From Bacillus andreraoultii (GTDB lineage Bacteria; Bacillota; Bacilli; Bacillales; Caldibacillaceae), in NCBI RefSeq assembly GCF_001244735.1, contig NZ_LN868937.1, positions 748,707 through 812,706 on the forward strand: 64,000 nucleotides of DNA, given 5' to 3'. The position numbers and the translations under genes are program-made. This document shows positions 27,750 to 37,114 of the stretch, one piece after another. How positions within the stretch are numbered: position 1 is the first letter of the stretch; each line of letters begins with the position of its first letter. The notes under the pieces are model-generated. The model did no database searches. It was not told the origin of the DNA and saw only the letters and a list, made by a program, of their open reading frames with translations.

Positions 27750-28994
27750 ATGGTTTTACCAAACTTTGAACAAAATTTACAGAAATATGCGAAACTACTT
27801 GTTGTGAAGGGGATAAATGTTCAACCAGGCGATTGGGTAAAAATGACAATTGCTGTTGACCAAGCTCCTCTTGCACGTCTTATTACAGAAGCGGCCTACG
27901 AACAAGGAGCTGAAAAGGTTATTGTAAAATGGGGAGATGATGCAATTAGTAAGATGCATTATCAACACCAACCAGTTGAGGTTTTAACAGATATTCCAAG
28001 TTATGAAATTGAAGAAGTGGAAGACCATGTATTAAATCATCGAGTTTGCCGTCTTTCCATCGTATCAAGTGATCCAGGATTACTAAATGGGATTGATCCT
28101 GAAAAAATTACTGCATATCAAAAAGCTGCATCAAAAGCCTTTAAAGCACAACTGACAGCAACACAAAACGATGAAGTAAAATGGACGGTTGCTGCTGCGG
28201 CTGGTACAGGATGGGCAGCTAAAGTTTTCCCTGACCTTGCAACTACCGAGGAACAAGTTGATGCATTATGGGATCAAATTTTCAAAACATGCCGTGTCTA
28301 TGCGGATGATCCGATTGCCGCTTGGGACGAACATGTTCATACATTAAAAGAAAAAGCGGATAAACTAAACGAAATCCAATTCCAAGCATTACACTATACT
28401 GCACCTGGTACAGATTTCACAATTGGTTTACCGGAAAATCATATTTGGGCCAGTGCAGGAAGTGTAAATCCAAAAGGTGAGATTTTTATTGCGAATATGC
28501 CAACGGAAGAAGTGTTTACTGCACCGGATACACGCCGTATGGATGGTGTCGTTCGCAGTACAAAACCTTTAAGTTACGCCGGAACACTTATTGAAGGTAT
28601 AGAAGTTCATTTTAAAGATGGAAAAATTGTTGATATTACTGCTGAATCAGGCGATGAAGTAATGAAGAAATTAGTATTTGAAAATGAAGGTGCAACAGGT
28701 CTTGGGGAAGTAGCCCTTGTTCCAGATCCATCACCAATTTCTCAATCAGGTATTACATTTTTTAATACACTATTTGATGAGAATGCATCAAACCACTTAG
28801 CGATTGGTTCTGCATACCCGACAAATGTAGAAGGTGGAACGAAGATGAGTGATGAGGAGAAGAAAGCGCATGGTATTAATACATCTCACGTCCATGTCGA
28901 TTTTATGATCGGCTCAAGTGAAATGAATATTGATGGAATTAAAAAAGATGGTACAATTGTTCCGATTTTCCGAAATGGTGATTGGGCAATTTAA
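27750..28994 (+). CDS. ampS: M29 family metallo-aminopeptidase (AmpS type)
   Basis: A 414-residue thermophilic-type aminopeptidase. Marks: NFEQNLQKYAKLLVVKGINVQPGD at the N-terminus (quoted in part), GLPENHIWASAG, FIANMPTEEVFTAPD with metal-ligand Glu residues, GATGLGEVALV, and HVDFMIGS near the end with the ligand His/Asp. It removes N-terminal residues from peptides in the cytoplasm using two metal ions. GGAGGA lies 6 bases before ATG 27750 and touches the upstream ATG 27744, so 27750 is chosen. Confidence 0.93.
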   Translation: MVLPNFEQNLQKYAKLLVVKGINVQPGDWVKMTIAVDQAPLARLITEAAYEQGAEKVIVKWGDDAISKMHYQHQPVEVLTDIPSYEIEEVEDHVLNHRVCRLSIVSSDPGLLNGIDPEKITAYQKAASKAFKAQLTATQNDEVKWTVAAAAGTGWAAKVFPDLATTEEQVDALWDQIFKTCRVYADDPIAAWDEHVHTLKEKADKLNEIQFQALHYTAPGTDFTIGLPENHIWASAGSVNPKGEIFIANMPTEEVFTAPDTRRMDGVVRSTKPLSYAGTLIEGIEVHFKDGKIVDITAESGDEVMKKLVFENEGATGLGEVALVPDPSPISQSGITFFNTLFDENASNHLAIGSAYPTNVEGGTKMSDEEKKAHGINTSHVHVDFMIGSSEMNIDGIKKDGTIVPIFRNGDWAI

Positions 28995-29003
28995 TAATAA
29001 AAA

Positions 29004-29036
29004 ACAGGGGCGATTATGTTTTGCCCCTGTTTTTTT
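29004..29036 (+). terminator. Terminator of ampS
   Basis: Perfect 8-bp stem ACAGGGGC...GCCCCTGT followed by seven T. Confidence 0.92.
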
Positions 29037-29059
29037 ATTGAGTCTCGTTAACCGTCGTT

Positions 29060-29362
29060 TTAACTATTTTGCTCAGTTAAACTGCGGAGCTTTTTTTCAT
29101 GTTGTATATTTTTACTCGTTAAGAAATCAACAGTCTCTTGAGTTTCCTTTAAATCATCACGGAGTCGGTCAACTTTTTTCTCAAGTCGATTAAGTCTATT
29201 GTTTACTTCGGTAAAGCCAGTATCCACTTTTTCTTCAAGGCGGTCAACTCTTTCTTCAAGTTTATCCATTCGACTATCAAGTTGGTCAAACCTCTTATTC
29301 ATATTTTCTGAATGATTTTTTAGTGCTGAGAGAATTTCTTTTAATAAAGTTTTTTCTTCCAT
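29060..29362 (-). CDS. Coiled-coil protein, 100 residues
   Basis: Almost entirely heptad repeats: MDKLEERVDRLEEKVD, then NRLNRLEKKVDRLRDDL. ATG 29362 with GGAG upstream is preferred over a GTG at 29371 that abuts the site. No membrane or enzymatic motif. It has the same general form as the protein at 16112-16489. Confidence 0.65.
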   Translation of the reverse strand: MEEKTLLKEILSALKNHSENMNKRFDQLDSRMDKLEERVDRLEEKVDTGFTEVNNRLNRLEKKVDRLRDDLKETQETVDFLTSKNIQHEKKLRSLTEQNS

Positions 29363-29639
29363 TACCACCACTCCTATTATAAAAATTATATTGGAACAGT
29401 ACGAATTTTGAAAGGGAAAGCTGTGATGTAAAATAAGGAAGTGGCAAACATATGTTCCATATTTATATTAACTAATAAATAGAGAAAAGTCAATAAATTA
29501 TCGCTTTAATAAACTGTTATTATTGCGATAGTATGCCCATTCTTGAAAAATTGATTAAAACGACTAAATCTTTTTCTTGCCTAATAGGAAAGTATAAATG
29601 TTCAAATTTCTATTCTCCTATAAGCATAAGCGCACAAGG

Positions 29640-29740
29640 AAGGCTTCGAGCATTGCATCACAGCCGAAAAAAAGCTTTTTCGACGAACTCTAGTCTCTTG
29701 GTTGCCAAAAGGTTCTAGAACCCTTGAGTTTTCTTTATTG
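29640..29740. repeat. Dispersed intergenic repeat, copy A
   Basis: About 100 bp with AGCATTGCAT, GCCGAAAAA...TTTTTCG hairpin, CTCTTGGTTGCC and GAGTTTTCTTTATT. The same order of blocks is found at 49795-49890 (copy B). It lies just upstream of the promoter of the Cof-type gene and ends against its -35 box. Confidence 0.5.
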
Positions 29741-29768
29741 ACTTGAAACGCGTTTCATCGTTTACACT
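29738..29768 (+). promoter_or_regulatory. Promoter with palindromic operator TGAAACGCGTTTCA
   Basis: A perfect 14-bp palindrome (29744-29757) sits between a -35-like TTGACT (29738) and a -10-like TACACT (29763). The CG-centred form is typical of LacI-family sites and also near the CcpA cre consensus. It should let a repressor or CcpA block the downstream HAD gene. The 19-bp spacing is long. Confidence 0.55.
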
Positions 29769-29800
29769 AATAAGTAATCATATAAATGTAGGTGATAAAT

Positions 29801-30580
29801 ATGAACAACCATAGTATAGTCTTCTTTGATATTGATGGAACATTGTTGAATGAAAAAAAACAACTCCCAAAATCAACAAAAGAAGCAGTTTTTAAATTAA
29901 AGGAAAAGGGACACAATGTAGCAATTGCAACTGGCCGTGCCCCCTTTATGTTTAGAAGTTTGCGAAAAGAATTAGAAATTAATACATATGTTAGCTATAA
30001 CGGTCAGTACGTTGTATTGAATGGTGAATTACTTTTTACTAATCCTTTAAACCCTTCTGCTGTAGAAAGGATTACAGAACTAGCTTTTCAAAATAATCAT
30101 CCTGTTGTCTATATGGATCATAATGATATGAAAGCAAATGTGATGGAACATTCTTTTATACGTGAAAGTATTATGACGCTGAAGATTGACCGTTATCCAA
30201 CTCTTGATGCCGATTATTATAAAGGCCGCGAGTTATATCAAATGTTATTATTTTGCGTAGAAGGTGAAGAAAAACAATATGAAGAAGCCTTTCCAGAGTT
30301 TGACTTTATCCGTTGGCATCCGCTAGCTGTCGATGTGCTCCCTAAAGGTGGTTCAAAAGCAATCGGAATTAGAAAGATTACGGAAAAATTAGGTTTCCCA
30401 GAAGAACGACAATATGCTTTCGGAGATGGACCGAATGATATTGAAATGCTATCGCAAATCTATAATAGTGTAGCAATGGGGAATGCGGAAGAGGAAACGA
30501 AATCGGTCGCAAAATATGTAACAAAATCTGTGGAGAATGATGGGATTGAATATGGTTTGAAAATGGTCGGGTTGCTGTAG
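29801..30580 (+). CDS. Cof-type HAD-IIB phosphatase
   Basis: A 259-residue HAD hydrolase: FFDIDGTLLNEKK (nucleophile Asp), AIATGRAPFM (Thr motif), a C2-type cap in the middle and FGDGPNDIEML (acidic motif). Members dephosphorylate sugar phosphates, FMN or pyridoxal phosphate. AGGTGATAAAT precedes ATG 29801, so this start is preferred over GTG 29792. The operator in its promoter suggests sugar- or carbon-linked control. Confidence 0.88.
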   Translation: MNNHSIVFFDIDGTLLNEKKQLPKSTKEAVFKLKEKGHNVAIATGRAPFMFRSLRKELEINTYVSYNGQYVVLNGELLFTNPLNPSAVERITELAFQNNHPVVYMDHNDMKANVMEHSFIRESIMTLKIDRYPTLDADYYKGRELYQMLLFCVEGEEKQYEEAFPEFDFIRWHPLAVDVLPKGGSKAIGIRKITEKLGFPEERQYAFGDGPNDIEMLSQIYNSVAMGNAEEETKSVAKYVTKSVENDGIEYGLKMVGLL

Positions 30581-30673
30581 ACGAGTTTTCATAATTGGGA
30601 ATTGGCGGTGGTTTTAGATTACTTCATACAGTAAATAATAGTGGAAGTCACGTGGAGTGTTTTACGTGACCGC

Positions 30674-31136
30674 TTTACGGGTGGAGGATCAGCTGGGCAT
30701 GTCACCCCAAATATCGCCATTATTCACGAAATAAAAAACGAGTATGAGAGAGGTGATACATGGTTATCGTCAATTTGAGTATGCTCATGAGGAGTTGGCC
30801 GATGTTTTAGCAGCAGCGGATGTCGTTATCACTAGAGGTGGTTCCAATTCCATATTTGAATTTTTAGCTTTATAAATCTCGATGTTAATTATTCCGCTGA
30901 TGTTGCAACAAAGTCGAGGTGACCTAATCCTTAATGCCAAATCCTTTGCTGAAAGAGGTTATGCCCTCATGCTAGAGGAGGAGCAGTTGACAAAAGAATC
31001 TTTATTGGACCACTTAAAAATAGTAATGAGCCAAAGTGAAAGATTTAAAAATAATATGAAAAACTCTCAAAAAGCAGATGCGATAGATGTCCTCGTAAAA
31101 GAAATCCGTGCAGTTGTCAACGGAAGCACGACTTAA
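30674..31136 (+). pseudogene. murG: murG relic with internal deletion and stop
   Basis: The first part has FTGGGSAGHVTPN, the N-terminal UDP-GlcNAc transferase signature of MurG, and stops at 30776. A second frame gives [14 protein letters not shown], then [18 protein letters not shown], a TAA, and IPLMLQQSRGDLILNAKSF to 31136, the C-terminal lobe of MurG. About half of the normal 360 residues is missing between the parts. MurG makes lipid II and is essential, so a functional copy must exist elsewhere. Confidence 0.85.
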
Positions 31137-31303
31137 AATTGCGAGCTTGTCTGAATGATAATAAACGGATAGGGTTTTCAAATTGATTTTTCTCGATTTG
31201 ATGTCGGATTTTTACTTAGAATTACGGGGGAGTTCTATCTAATTGAAAAACGAGTTCAAAAAGCCGATTAGGTATTAAGAATAAATTCTAGGGGAAAAAA
31301 GAA

Positions 31304-31813
31304 ATGTTTATAGTTTGTAAGGCTGATGAAAGTCATGCTGAGGGGATTAGCAAAGTTTGTACAGAAGGGTATTGGACAACATATCAAGAGCTATTTACAA
31401 AAGAACATATTGAAAGAGTGGTAGAGGAATTTTATAACTATGAGCGGATATTAGGTGAAGTGACAAACAGTGATCGAAATTGGGGTGGATATTTTGTCGC
31501 AGTGGAAGATGGTGTCGTCGTCGGTGCTGGTGGCGGCGGAATGATTGGTGAGACGACTGGTGAATTATTTGTCTTATATGTGAACCCGAACCGTCGCAAT
31601 GAAGGAATAGGCACTATGATTTTGGATGCGGTGACAAACCAACAAATGGGAGAATTCAACGCAACTGAACAATGGGTTTCCGTTGCCAAGGGAAATATGA
31701 AAGGCATTCCGTTCTATGAGGCAAAAGGATTTGTCTTCAAACATGAACGGATAAGTTATTCAAATAGTGAAGATGAAGATTATGTTTCATTGAGATACTA
31801 TCGGAAATTATAA
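31304..31813 (+). CDS. GNAT family N-acetyltransferase
   Basis: A 169-residue acetyltransferase. The acetyl-CoA motif A is LFVLYVNPNRRNEGIGTMIL; motif B is FYEAKGFVFKHERI. The N-terminal part resembles the RimI-like group. Substrate unknown. Weak RBS AGGGGAAAAAAG. It stands alone between broken genes. Confidence 0.85.
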   Translation: MFIVCKADESHAEGISKVCTEGYWTTYQELFTKEHIERVVEEFYNYERILGEVTNSDRNWGGYFVAVEDGVVVGAGGGGMIGETTGELFVLYVNPNRRNEGIGTMILDAVTNQQMGEFNATEQWVSVAKGNMKGIPFYEAKGFVFKHERISYSNSEDEDYVSLRYYRKL

Positions 31814-31870
31814 GGTGAGGGGACTATGATAATTGTTGTTTTATTATTTTTTAACGATGTCCAAGCATAC

Positions 31871-32551
31871 TTAATCATGGTGCAACTCCCTTTCTTTCAA
31901 GGTTCCACCTACAATTTCAATAATGCGCTGCCCTTGATGAGCAACAACTTCATCATGAGTAGCTAAAATAATCGTATGACCTTCTTGATGAATCTCCTTA
32001 AGTAGATTTAAAATATTATCTCGATTTGCAAAATCTAAATTCCCTGTCGGTTCATCACATAATAATATTTCCGGTTCTGTAATTAGTGCACGAGCAATTG
32101 CCACACGCTGTTGTTCACCACCTGAAAGCTCGTTTGGTAAATGATTTATTCGATGAGACAGTCCAATTTTGTCAATAATTTGTAGTGCTTTTTGTTGGAT
32201 TGAGCTCCTTTTCCGATAAGGGATGAGTGGAAGCATCACATTTACCAAAACAGAAAACTGGGGCAATAGTCGAAACTGCTGATAAACGAAGCTGACTTTT
32301 GTACGCTGAAGTGATTTCTTTTGTTTATCTTTCATTTGATAGATGTTCTCTTCATCAACAATCACAGTTCCGTTAGCCGGTATTTGTAATCAGCCAATTA
32401 ATTTTAGAAACGAAGTCTTTCCTGAGCCAGAGGATCCAATAATCGATACCCATTCTCCCGTTTCGATTGTAGTTGACACATCATTCAAAACAAATATAGA
32501 TTGATTGGTCTGTGCTTGATATGCGACTGTAATATTTTTTATTTCTATCAT
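31871..32551 (-). pseudogene. ABC transporter ATPase (LolD/MacB type) broken by TGA
   Basis: ATG 32551 behind GAGGGGATC opens MIEIKNITVAYQ, then Walker A IIGSSGSGKTSF. An in-frame TGA at about 32390-32392 ends it. The same frame goes on with FVYQQFRLLPQ (Q-loop), the signature [17 protein letters not shown] and Walker [13 protein letters not shown] to 31871. One base change restores a 226-residue ATPase. No permease gene is next to it, another sign that the system is lost. Confidence 0.85.
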
Positions 32552-32612
32552 GAAGATCCCCTCTATTCGATAGAGGTCTACCCGAGGTTCGGATAGACCT
32601 CCTCCCCTATTT

Positions 32613-33025
32613 TTATCTATATAAATAAACTTTACCACTTACACTGTCACTGTTTGTTGAAGAAACAGTTGCCCGTGGGTACCATGTATTTTTTGATTGT
32701 CCAGAATACAATGAATAGGTGTGTGATACAGTATATGAATAATAATCTATGGTTCCCGATTTAGTAGGTGAACCATCCCCCGGAGTAAAATTCCAACGGT
32801 ACGTGCCATTACCTCCTCCAAATGAAAGTTTAAAATTTCCACTCCAAGAACTTGCTTTTTTGCTTACAGTTGTTGGAGATATACCGATTGTAGTAGGATA
32901 AGCGTAGGGTACAATCTCTCCATTAATATCTGATATTGGTGCTGCATCTGCACTACCTATATTTCCAAAACCTACATAAATACCGCAAGCCAGTAAAGTT
33001 GATAAAATGATTTTTTGACTTTCAA
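32613..33025 (-). pseudogene. Secreted protein with frameshift in the signal peptide
   Basis: AGGAGG and TTG 33025 open MKVKKSF, but the frame stops soon. One more A in the A6 run near 33011-33016 would give MKVKKIILSTLLACGIYVG, a signal peptide with a likely cut after SADA, then a 110-residue exported domain rich in Ser, Thr, Tyr and Gly (LSFGGGNGTYRWNF, then SHTYSLYSGQ). The restored protein has 137 residues. Family unknown; similar small secreted proteins of bacilli often act with RRNPP systems or as bacteriocin-like factors, but this is not shown. Confidence 0.65.
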
Positions 33026-33280
33026 GACTATATTCCTCCTATTTTAATTTAATTTCGATACTAGTATCTAATATAACTATAGCTAAATTATAATTAACTG
33101 TAAATTTTGTAATTTACATAATTTTTTAGAGATTAACAGGTAAATATAGGGTTCACTTGTGTAAGTTTTGGATTTAATAGGAAGTCAAATTTAATAAAAA
33201 TAATTAAGATAATTGTCCTTTTGATATAATCTGTAAATTAGTTATAGATGTAAAATTTAGCTAGAGGTACGGTGACTTTT

Positions 33281-34583
33281 ATGTCTAATATTGGAAGACT
33301 AGTAAAATTAAAACGGTTGGAAAAAATATGAAACAAGAAGAACTTTCTCAAGGAATTTGTCCCCCTCTTATCTAAGTCGAATTGAAAATAATCAAGTTAG
33401 AGCGGATGATGAAATATATAATCTATTATTTAATAAGTTAGGAATCAATTATAAACAGATACGTCAAAAAAATAGTTTAGTTGAGTCTCGAATTGAAAAT
33501 TGGTATAAAGATTTATTAGAAATGAACGAGGAAAGTGAAGATATTGAGGAATTAAAGGAGTTTGCCCCACTTGCTGGGGAGGACTCCTATATTAAATTTC
33601 AAATCGTATATTGCCGATATCTTCTTATAAAAAACGATATGGACGAGGCGCACAAGCTGATTCATATGCTTAGGCAAGTTATTCCCTGCGAGACAAGTCG
33701 AAATTTCTTTCTATACGTGAATGTCTCACTGTTATATTATATTAAGGTGAATGATGATGCGAAGGCAATTGAAACTGGAGAAATGCTATTAAAACAACAT
33801 GGTTATGATTATTTAAGTGGAAAATTAGAGTTAGGTATTTTTTATTACAATTTATCTCTAAGTTACAAAAACTTATACGACTATGAAACTTCCTGCTCCT
33901 ATGTGAAACGGGCACTTACCATATTTAAAGATGAGTATCATTTGGAAAGGGCATTAGCTTGTCATATTATTCTTGGCACTTGCTATAATAATCTAGGTAA
34001 GTTTCAAGAATCAATAGAAACCTATCAATTAGCTGAACGGATATTAGATTTTTTGCCGAAAGAGAACCGGAAGAAGTATCGTTTTGTTATTCATAATAAT
34101 TTAGGAAACTGTTTTGAATTTCAAGGGAAGTATTTGGAGGCAATTAATTACTATTTAAAAGCAATGAATGATTTAACGTTTGAAGATCCAAACACTACTT
34201 TTCTAAATTTAATACGGTGTTATTATACGTTAGGGGATTTTTCAAATGCAAAAAAATGGTTAGATAAAGCCTTATCAAATGATGTTAGTCTGATTCCTGA
34301 AAAGCTTCACTTACAATATAAGGTCTTTAATACAATAATGGATGATAATCTCACAGTAGAATGTATGATGGACATACAAAAGTTGAGTATAAACTACTTT
34401 TTGTCCATTAATGATGGAATGCTTACCATTTATTACTCTAATTTATTCGCTTCATTATATGAAACGAACAACCTTTATAAACAAGCAAATGCAATGTATA
34501 AGCTCGCGTTACAAATACGCAATGAACAAGCTATCAGGAGAGAATGGGGATTGAACAATTTAAAAGGAGGGGATGGAGATTGA
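33281..34583 (+). pseudogene. RRNPP-type HTH-TPR regulator with two frameshifts in the HTH
   Basis: ATG 33281 opens SNIGRLVKLKRLEK. One A seems missing near 33325, after which MKQEELSQGIC follows in another frame, and one base is missing near 33358, after which SPSYLSRIENNQ runs in the final frame. From 33357 the frame is open for 408 codons with many TPR-like pairs (CYNNLGKFQESIETYQLAE, then NNLGNCFEFQGKYLEAINYY). The family (PlcR, NprR, AimR, Rap-like) binds a small re-imported peptide. The TPR part is whole; the DNA-binding part is not. Both lesions are in homopolymers, so assembly error is possible. Confidence 0.8.
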
Positions 34584-34711
34584 AAAAGCTACTAATTGTA
34601 ACTATTTTTACTTTGTTTTGCATCATACATTTTGAAACTGATTTTCAAGTTGCAACAGACGTGGATGTCGGTCCAATGAATGATTACCCTAGTGAGATAG
34701 GAAAAATATGA
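34580..34711 (+). CDS. Phr-like signalling pro-peptide, 43 residues
   Basis: TTG 34580 overlaps the TGA of the TPR regulator (TTGA), and GGAGGGGATGGAG upstream provides the RBS. The peptide begins MKKLLIVTIFTLFCIIHF, a typical Sec signal, then a polar tail ending SEIGKI. Size, signal, coupling and position fit the pro-peptide of an RRNPP pair, which is exported, trimmed and re-imported to bind the regulator. The mature peptide would come from the C-terminal 20 residues; its exact ends cannot be told. Confidence 0.7.
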   Translation: MKKLLIVTIFTLFCIIHFETDFQVATDVDVGPMNDYPSEIGKI

Positions 34712-34738
34712 GATGTGGGAATAAAACATTTTCAAATG

Positions 34739-34777
34739 ACAAAAAACCATCGGATATCGATGGTTTTTTATTTTTGT
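34739..34777. terminator. Terminator after the Phr-like gene
   Basis: AAAAAACCATCG...CGATGGTTTTTT, a strong stem with T-runs on both strands. Confidence 0.9.
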
Positions 34778-34843
34778 TGGTGGGCGTCATGTGCTCGCAA
34801 CGACACAACTAACTGATTTGTTTCGATAGATTTATAACTGTTT

Positions 34844-35800
34844 TTACTGTTGTTCGTAGTATGATTCACTATGGAGAGTTTTTTGACCTTGCTTTGGTAC
34901 TGGCTTTTTCCCAAAAGCTAGTAATAAAATCATTCCGATAATACACGCGGTGCCGAGCCATTGAAAGGAACCAAACGATATTTTTAGCCAAAAGACGGTT
35001 GTTAATACAGCTGCTAAAGGTTCGAGGCTACCAAGTAAACTTGTTTCTTTCGGAGCTAAGCAATGTAGACTTTCAATATAAAACCAAAACGCAAGCATTG
35101 TACCGAATATGATTACAAAAAAGATATAAATAAGCGCTTCAAAAGTAATAGAAGAGTTGTCAATTTGCCAAGGTGGGTGAATAAAACTAAGTGCCAAGCC
35201 ACCAATAATCATTGCCCAACCTACAATGACAAGAGAATCAAATTGTTTTAAGAGCGGAATTGCATATATTGTATAAAAAGCAAGTGCGATACCAGATAAA
35301 ATCCCCCATATGATTGCAGGAATTGGAACAGAGAGGTAAACGACCGAACCATTTGTTAATAATAAGAAACTTCCAATTAGTGCGAGTAAAACTGTAATCA
35401 AGTCTTGCCGAGTAAACACGGCTTGTCTACGCATAACGGTATAAAAAATAATCATAACAGGCGCTAAATATTGTAATAAAGTTGCAACCGCAGCATTTCC
35501 GTGATTAATAGAAGCCATGTACGTATACTGAACGGCCAGCATGCCGACTAATCCAAATATAACAAGTTGCAGTGCAGTATGTTTATTTTTCCAAACATCA
35601 ACAATTTGCTTACGTTTGTTTTTAAAAGACTGAATAAAGAGTAATGCGACTCCTGCAATGAGTAGGCGTGTTGTGACTAGCCAATCAACTGCGATTCCAT
35701 ATTGTTGAAATAATTTTTGAGCGACCGTGCCACCAATTCCCCAAAAAATTGCCCCCAAAATGACGAGAGAAAATCCCAATTTCCGTGAAGATTTATTCAT
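34844..35800 (-). CDS. EamA/DMT family transporter
   Basis: A 318-residue protein with about ten hydrophobic helices in two similar halves, the EamA arrangement. Marks: [13 protein letters not shown] in helix 1 and [18 protein letters not shown] in the second half. ATG 35800 with GGAAGG upstream is preferred over the frame start at 35839. Such carriers export amino acids or metabolites. Substrate unknown. Confidence 0.87.
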   Translation of the reverse strand: MNKSSRKLGFSLVILGAIFWGIGGTVAQKLFQQYGIAVDWLVTTRLLIAGVALLFIQSFKNKRKQIVDVWKNKHTALQLVIFGLVGMLAVQYTYMASINHGNAAVATLLQYLAPVMIIFYTVMRRQAVFTRQDLITVLLALIGSFLLLTNGSVVYLSVPIPAIIWGILSGIALAFYTIYAIPLLKQFDSLVIVGWAMIIGGLALSFIHPPWQIDNSSITFEALIYIFFVIIFGTMLAFWFYIESLHCLAPKETSLLGSLEPLAAVLTTVFWLKISFGSFQWLGTACIIGMILLLAFGKKPVPKQGQKTLHSESYYEQQ

Positions 35801-35839
35801 GAAAGCCGTCCTTCCTTTAAACGTTAGTACTATTATCAT

Positions 35840-36236
35840 AATCTATAACGATATAATTTTCTATTCTTGAATTCGAAAGTTGAGAGGTAAGCGTGATTGT
35901 GGTGTGGGTTTAGTTAATCAAAAGCAAAATGACTTTCTATCTTTAAATTACGATACGTTGGGAGGGGGGAGTCGTGATTGTGAAGTAATTTGCATGTCAG
36001 AGTGAAAATGTTTTTAATCAAATTTTTTTCCGGATTAGTCGTGCCTTTATAAGTGGAAAAAGGGCCACCATCGCAGCCCGAAACTTGCTCAATAACTAGG
36101 GTCATTATGATTTGAAATTACTGGAAATATCCTCCGACGTAAGCCCATCTAACTTAACGAGTCAATAACTCATGACTAGATGTCACGAGGGTTCTCAACT
36201 TATTTCAAAAGAAAACTAATGTCGCTATTGCAGTAC
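35840..36236. other. 400-bp region without gene
   Basis: Between two leftward genes. I see no start/RBS pair with a protein-like product on either strand and no clear terminator. Confidence 0.4.
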
Positions 36237-36521
36237 TTACTCAACAATTAGATTTCTATACTGCTCATTACTTTCGAGTACTTTTCGTGCATAGGAGCAT
36301 TCAGGTATAATTTGCAGTTCGTTCTCTATTGCATAAAGAGCGACTTTATTAACAAGCTGCTTCCCAAGTCCCTTACCGTTATGTCCTTCATTAACGATTG
36401 TATGAGTAATTGTAATTAACTTTTGACCACCACGCTCGGATGGTTCATATTCAATTGTAGCAATAACTTCCCCATTGTCTTCCAAGAAAAATTGATTTGA
36501 ACCTGATTTAATTTCTGCCAT
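36237..36521 (-). CDS. YjdJ-like GNAT N-acetyltransferase
   Basis: A 94-residue short acetyltransferase domain: ITHTIVNEGHNGKGLGKQLVNKV is the acetyl-CoA loop region (quoted in part: NGKGLGKQ), then IIPECSYARKVLESNEQY, the family's catalytic Cys-Ser-Tyr stretch. Proteins of this short type belong to the plant/bacterial Gtn10-like group. ATG 36521 follows AAGGAGGCTAACG. Substrate unknown. Confidence 0.85.
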   Translation of the reverse strand: MAEIKSGSNQFFLEDNGEVIATIEYEPSERGGQKLITITHTIVNEGHNGKGLGKQLVNKVALYAIENELQIIPECSYARKVLESNEQYRNLIVE

Positions 36522-36639
36522 CGTTAGCCTCCTTGATTTTTTATAAAAGTGTGATGCTTTCATTATTATAACAAAAATTGGCAATTCGGAAAAAGATGTG
36601 AATCTAATATGTTACATTTTCAAAGATAATAGAAGCACA

Positions 36640-36860
36640 AAATCCGGTTGAAATGTCTTAGACAAGGGTTCTCAAGGACAAAGTGCACGCAAAAACCGGT
36701 GAAACTGTCCTAGACAAGGGTTCTCAAGGACAAAGTGCACGCAAAAATCAGTGAAACTGTCCTAGATAAGGGTTCTCAAGGACAAAGTGCACGCAAAAAC
36801 CGGTGAAACTGTCCTAGACAAGGGTTCTCAAGGACAAAACGAGCACAAAAACCGATGAAA
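36640..36860. repeat. 52-bp hairpin repeat, locus 2 (4 copies)
   Basis: Cores at 36661, 36713, 36765 and 36817, exactly 52 bases apart. Each unit has GTCCT...AGGAC as inverted repeat and a linker GCACGCAAAAACCGGTGAAA. Two further degenerate hairpin units (TGTCCA...TGGACA) extend to about 36950. It lies between an acetyltransferase gene and the cobalamin riboswitch. Confidence 0.9.
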
Positions 36861-37064
36861 CTGTCCAATAGAGGTGGTGTAATGGACAAATTGAGCGTGA
36901 AACTTGGAGGAATTGTCCAATAGAATCTGCTACAATGACAAACCCCGCAAACTTTACTTAAAAACAGGAGCAATCTCAACGAGCGAAATACCGCTACCTA
37001 CAACCGCTTCACGACAATATTTGCTAGTTTATGAGGAAAATCGGCCGGATAGGTCAATGCTCAC

Positions 37065-37092
37065 TTGACTAGCTAGACTAGAATGTTATAAT
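37065..37092 (+). promoter_or_regulatory. SigA-type promoter of the cobalamin operon
   Basis: TTGACT (37065) and TATAAT (37087) with 16-bp spacing, just upstream of the riboswitch. Confidence 0.75.
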
Positions 37093-37114
37093 TCTCGCAT
37101 AAGGAAAATTTCAT

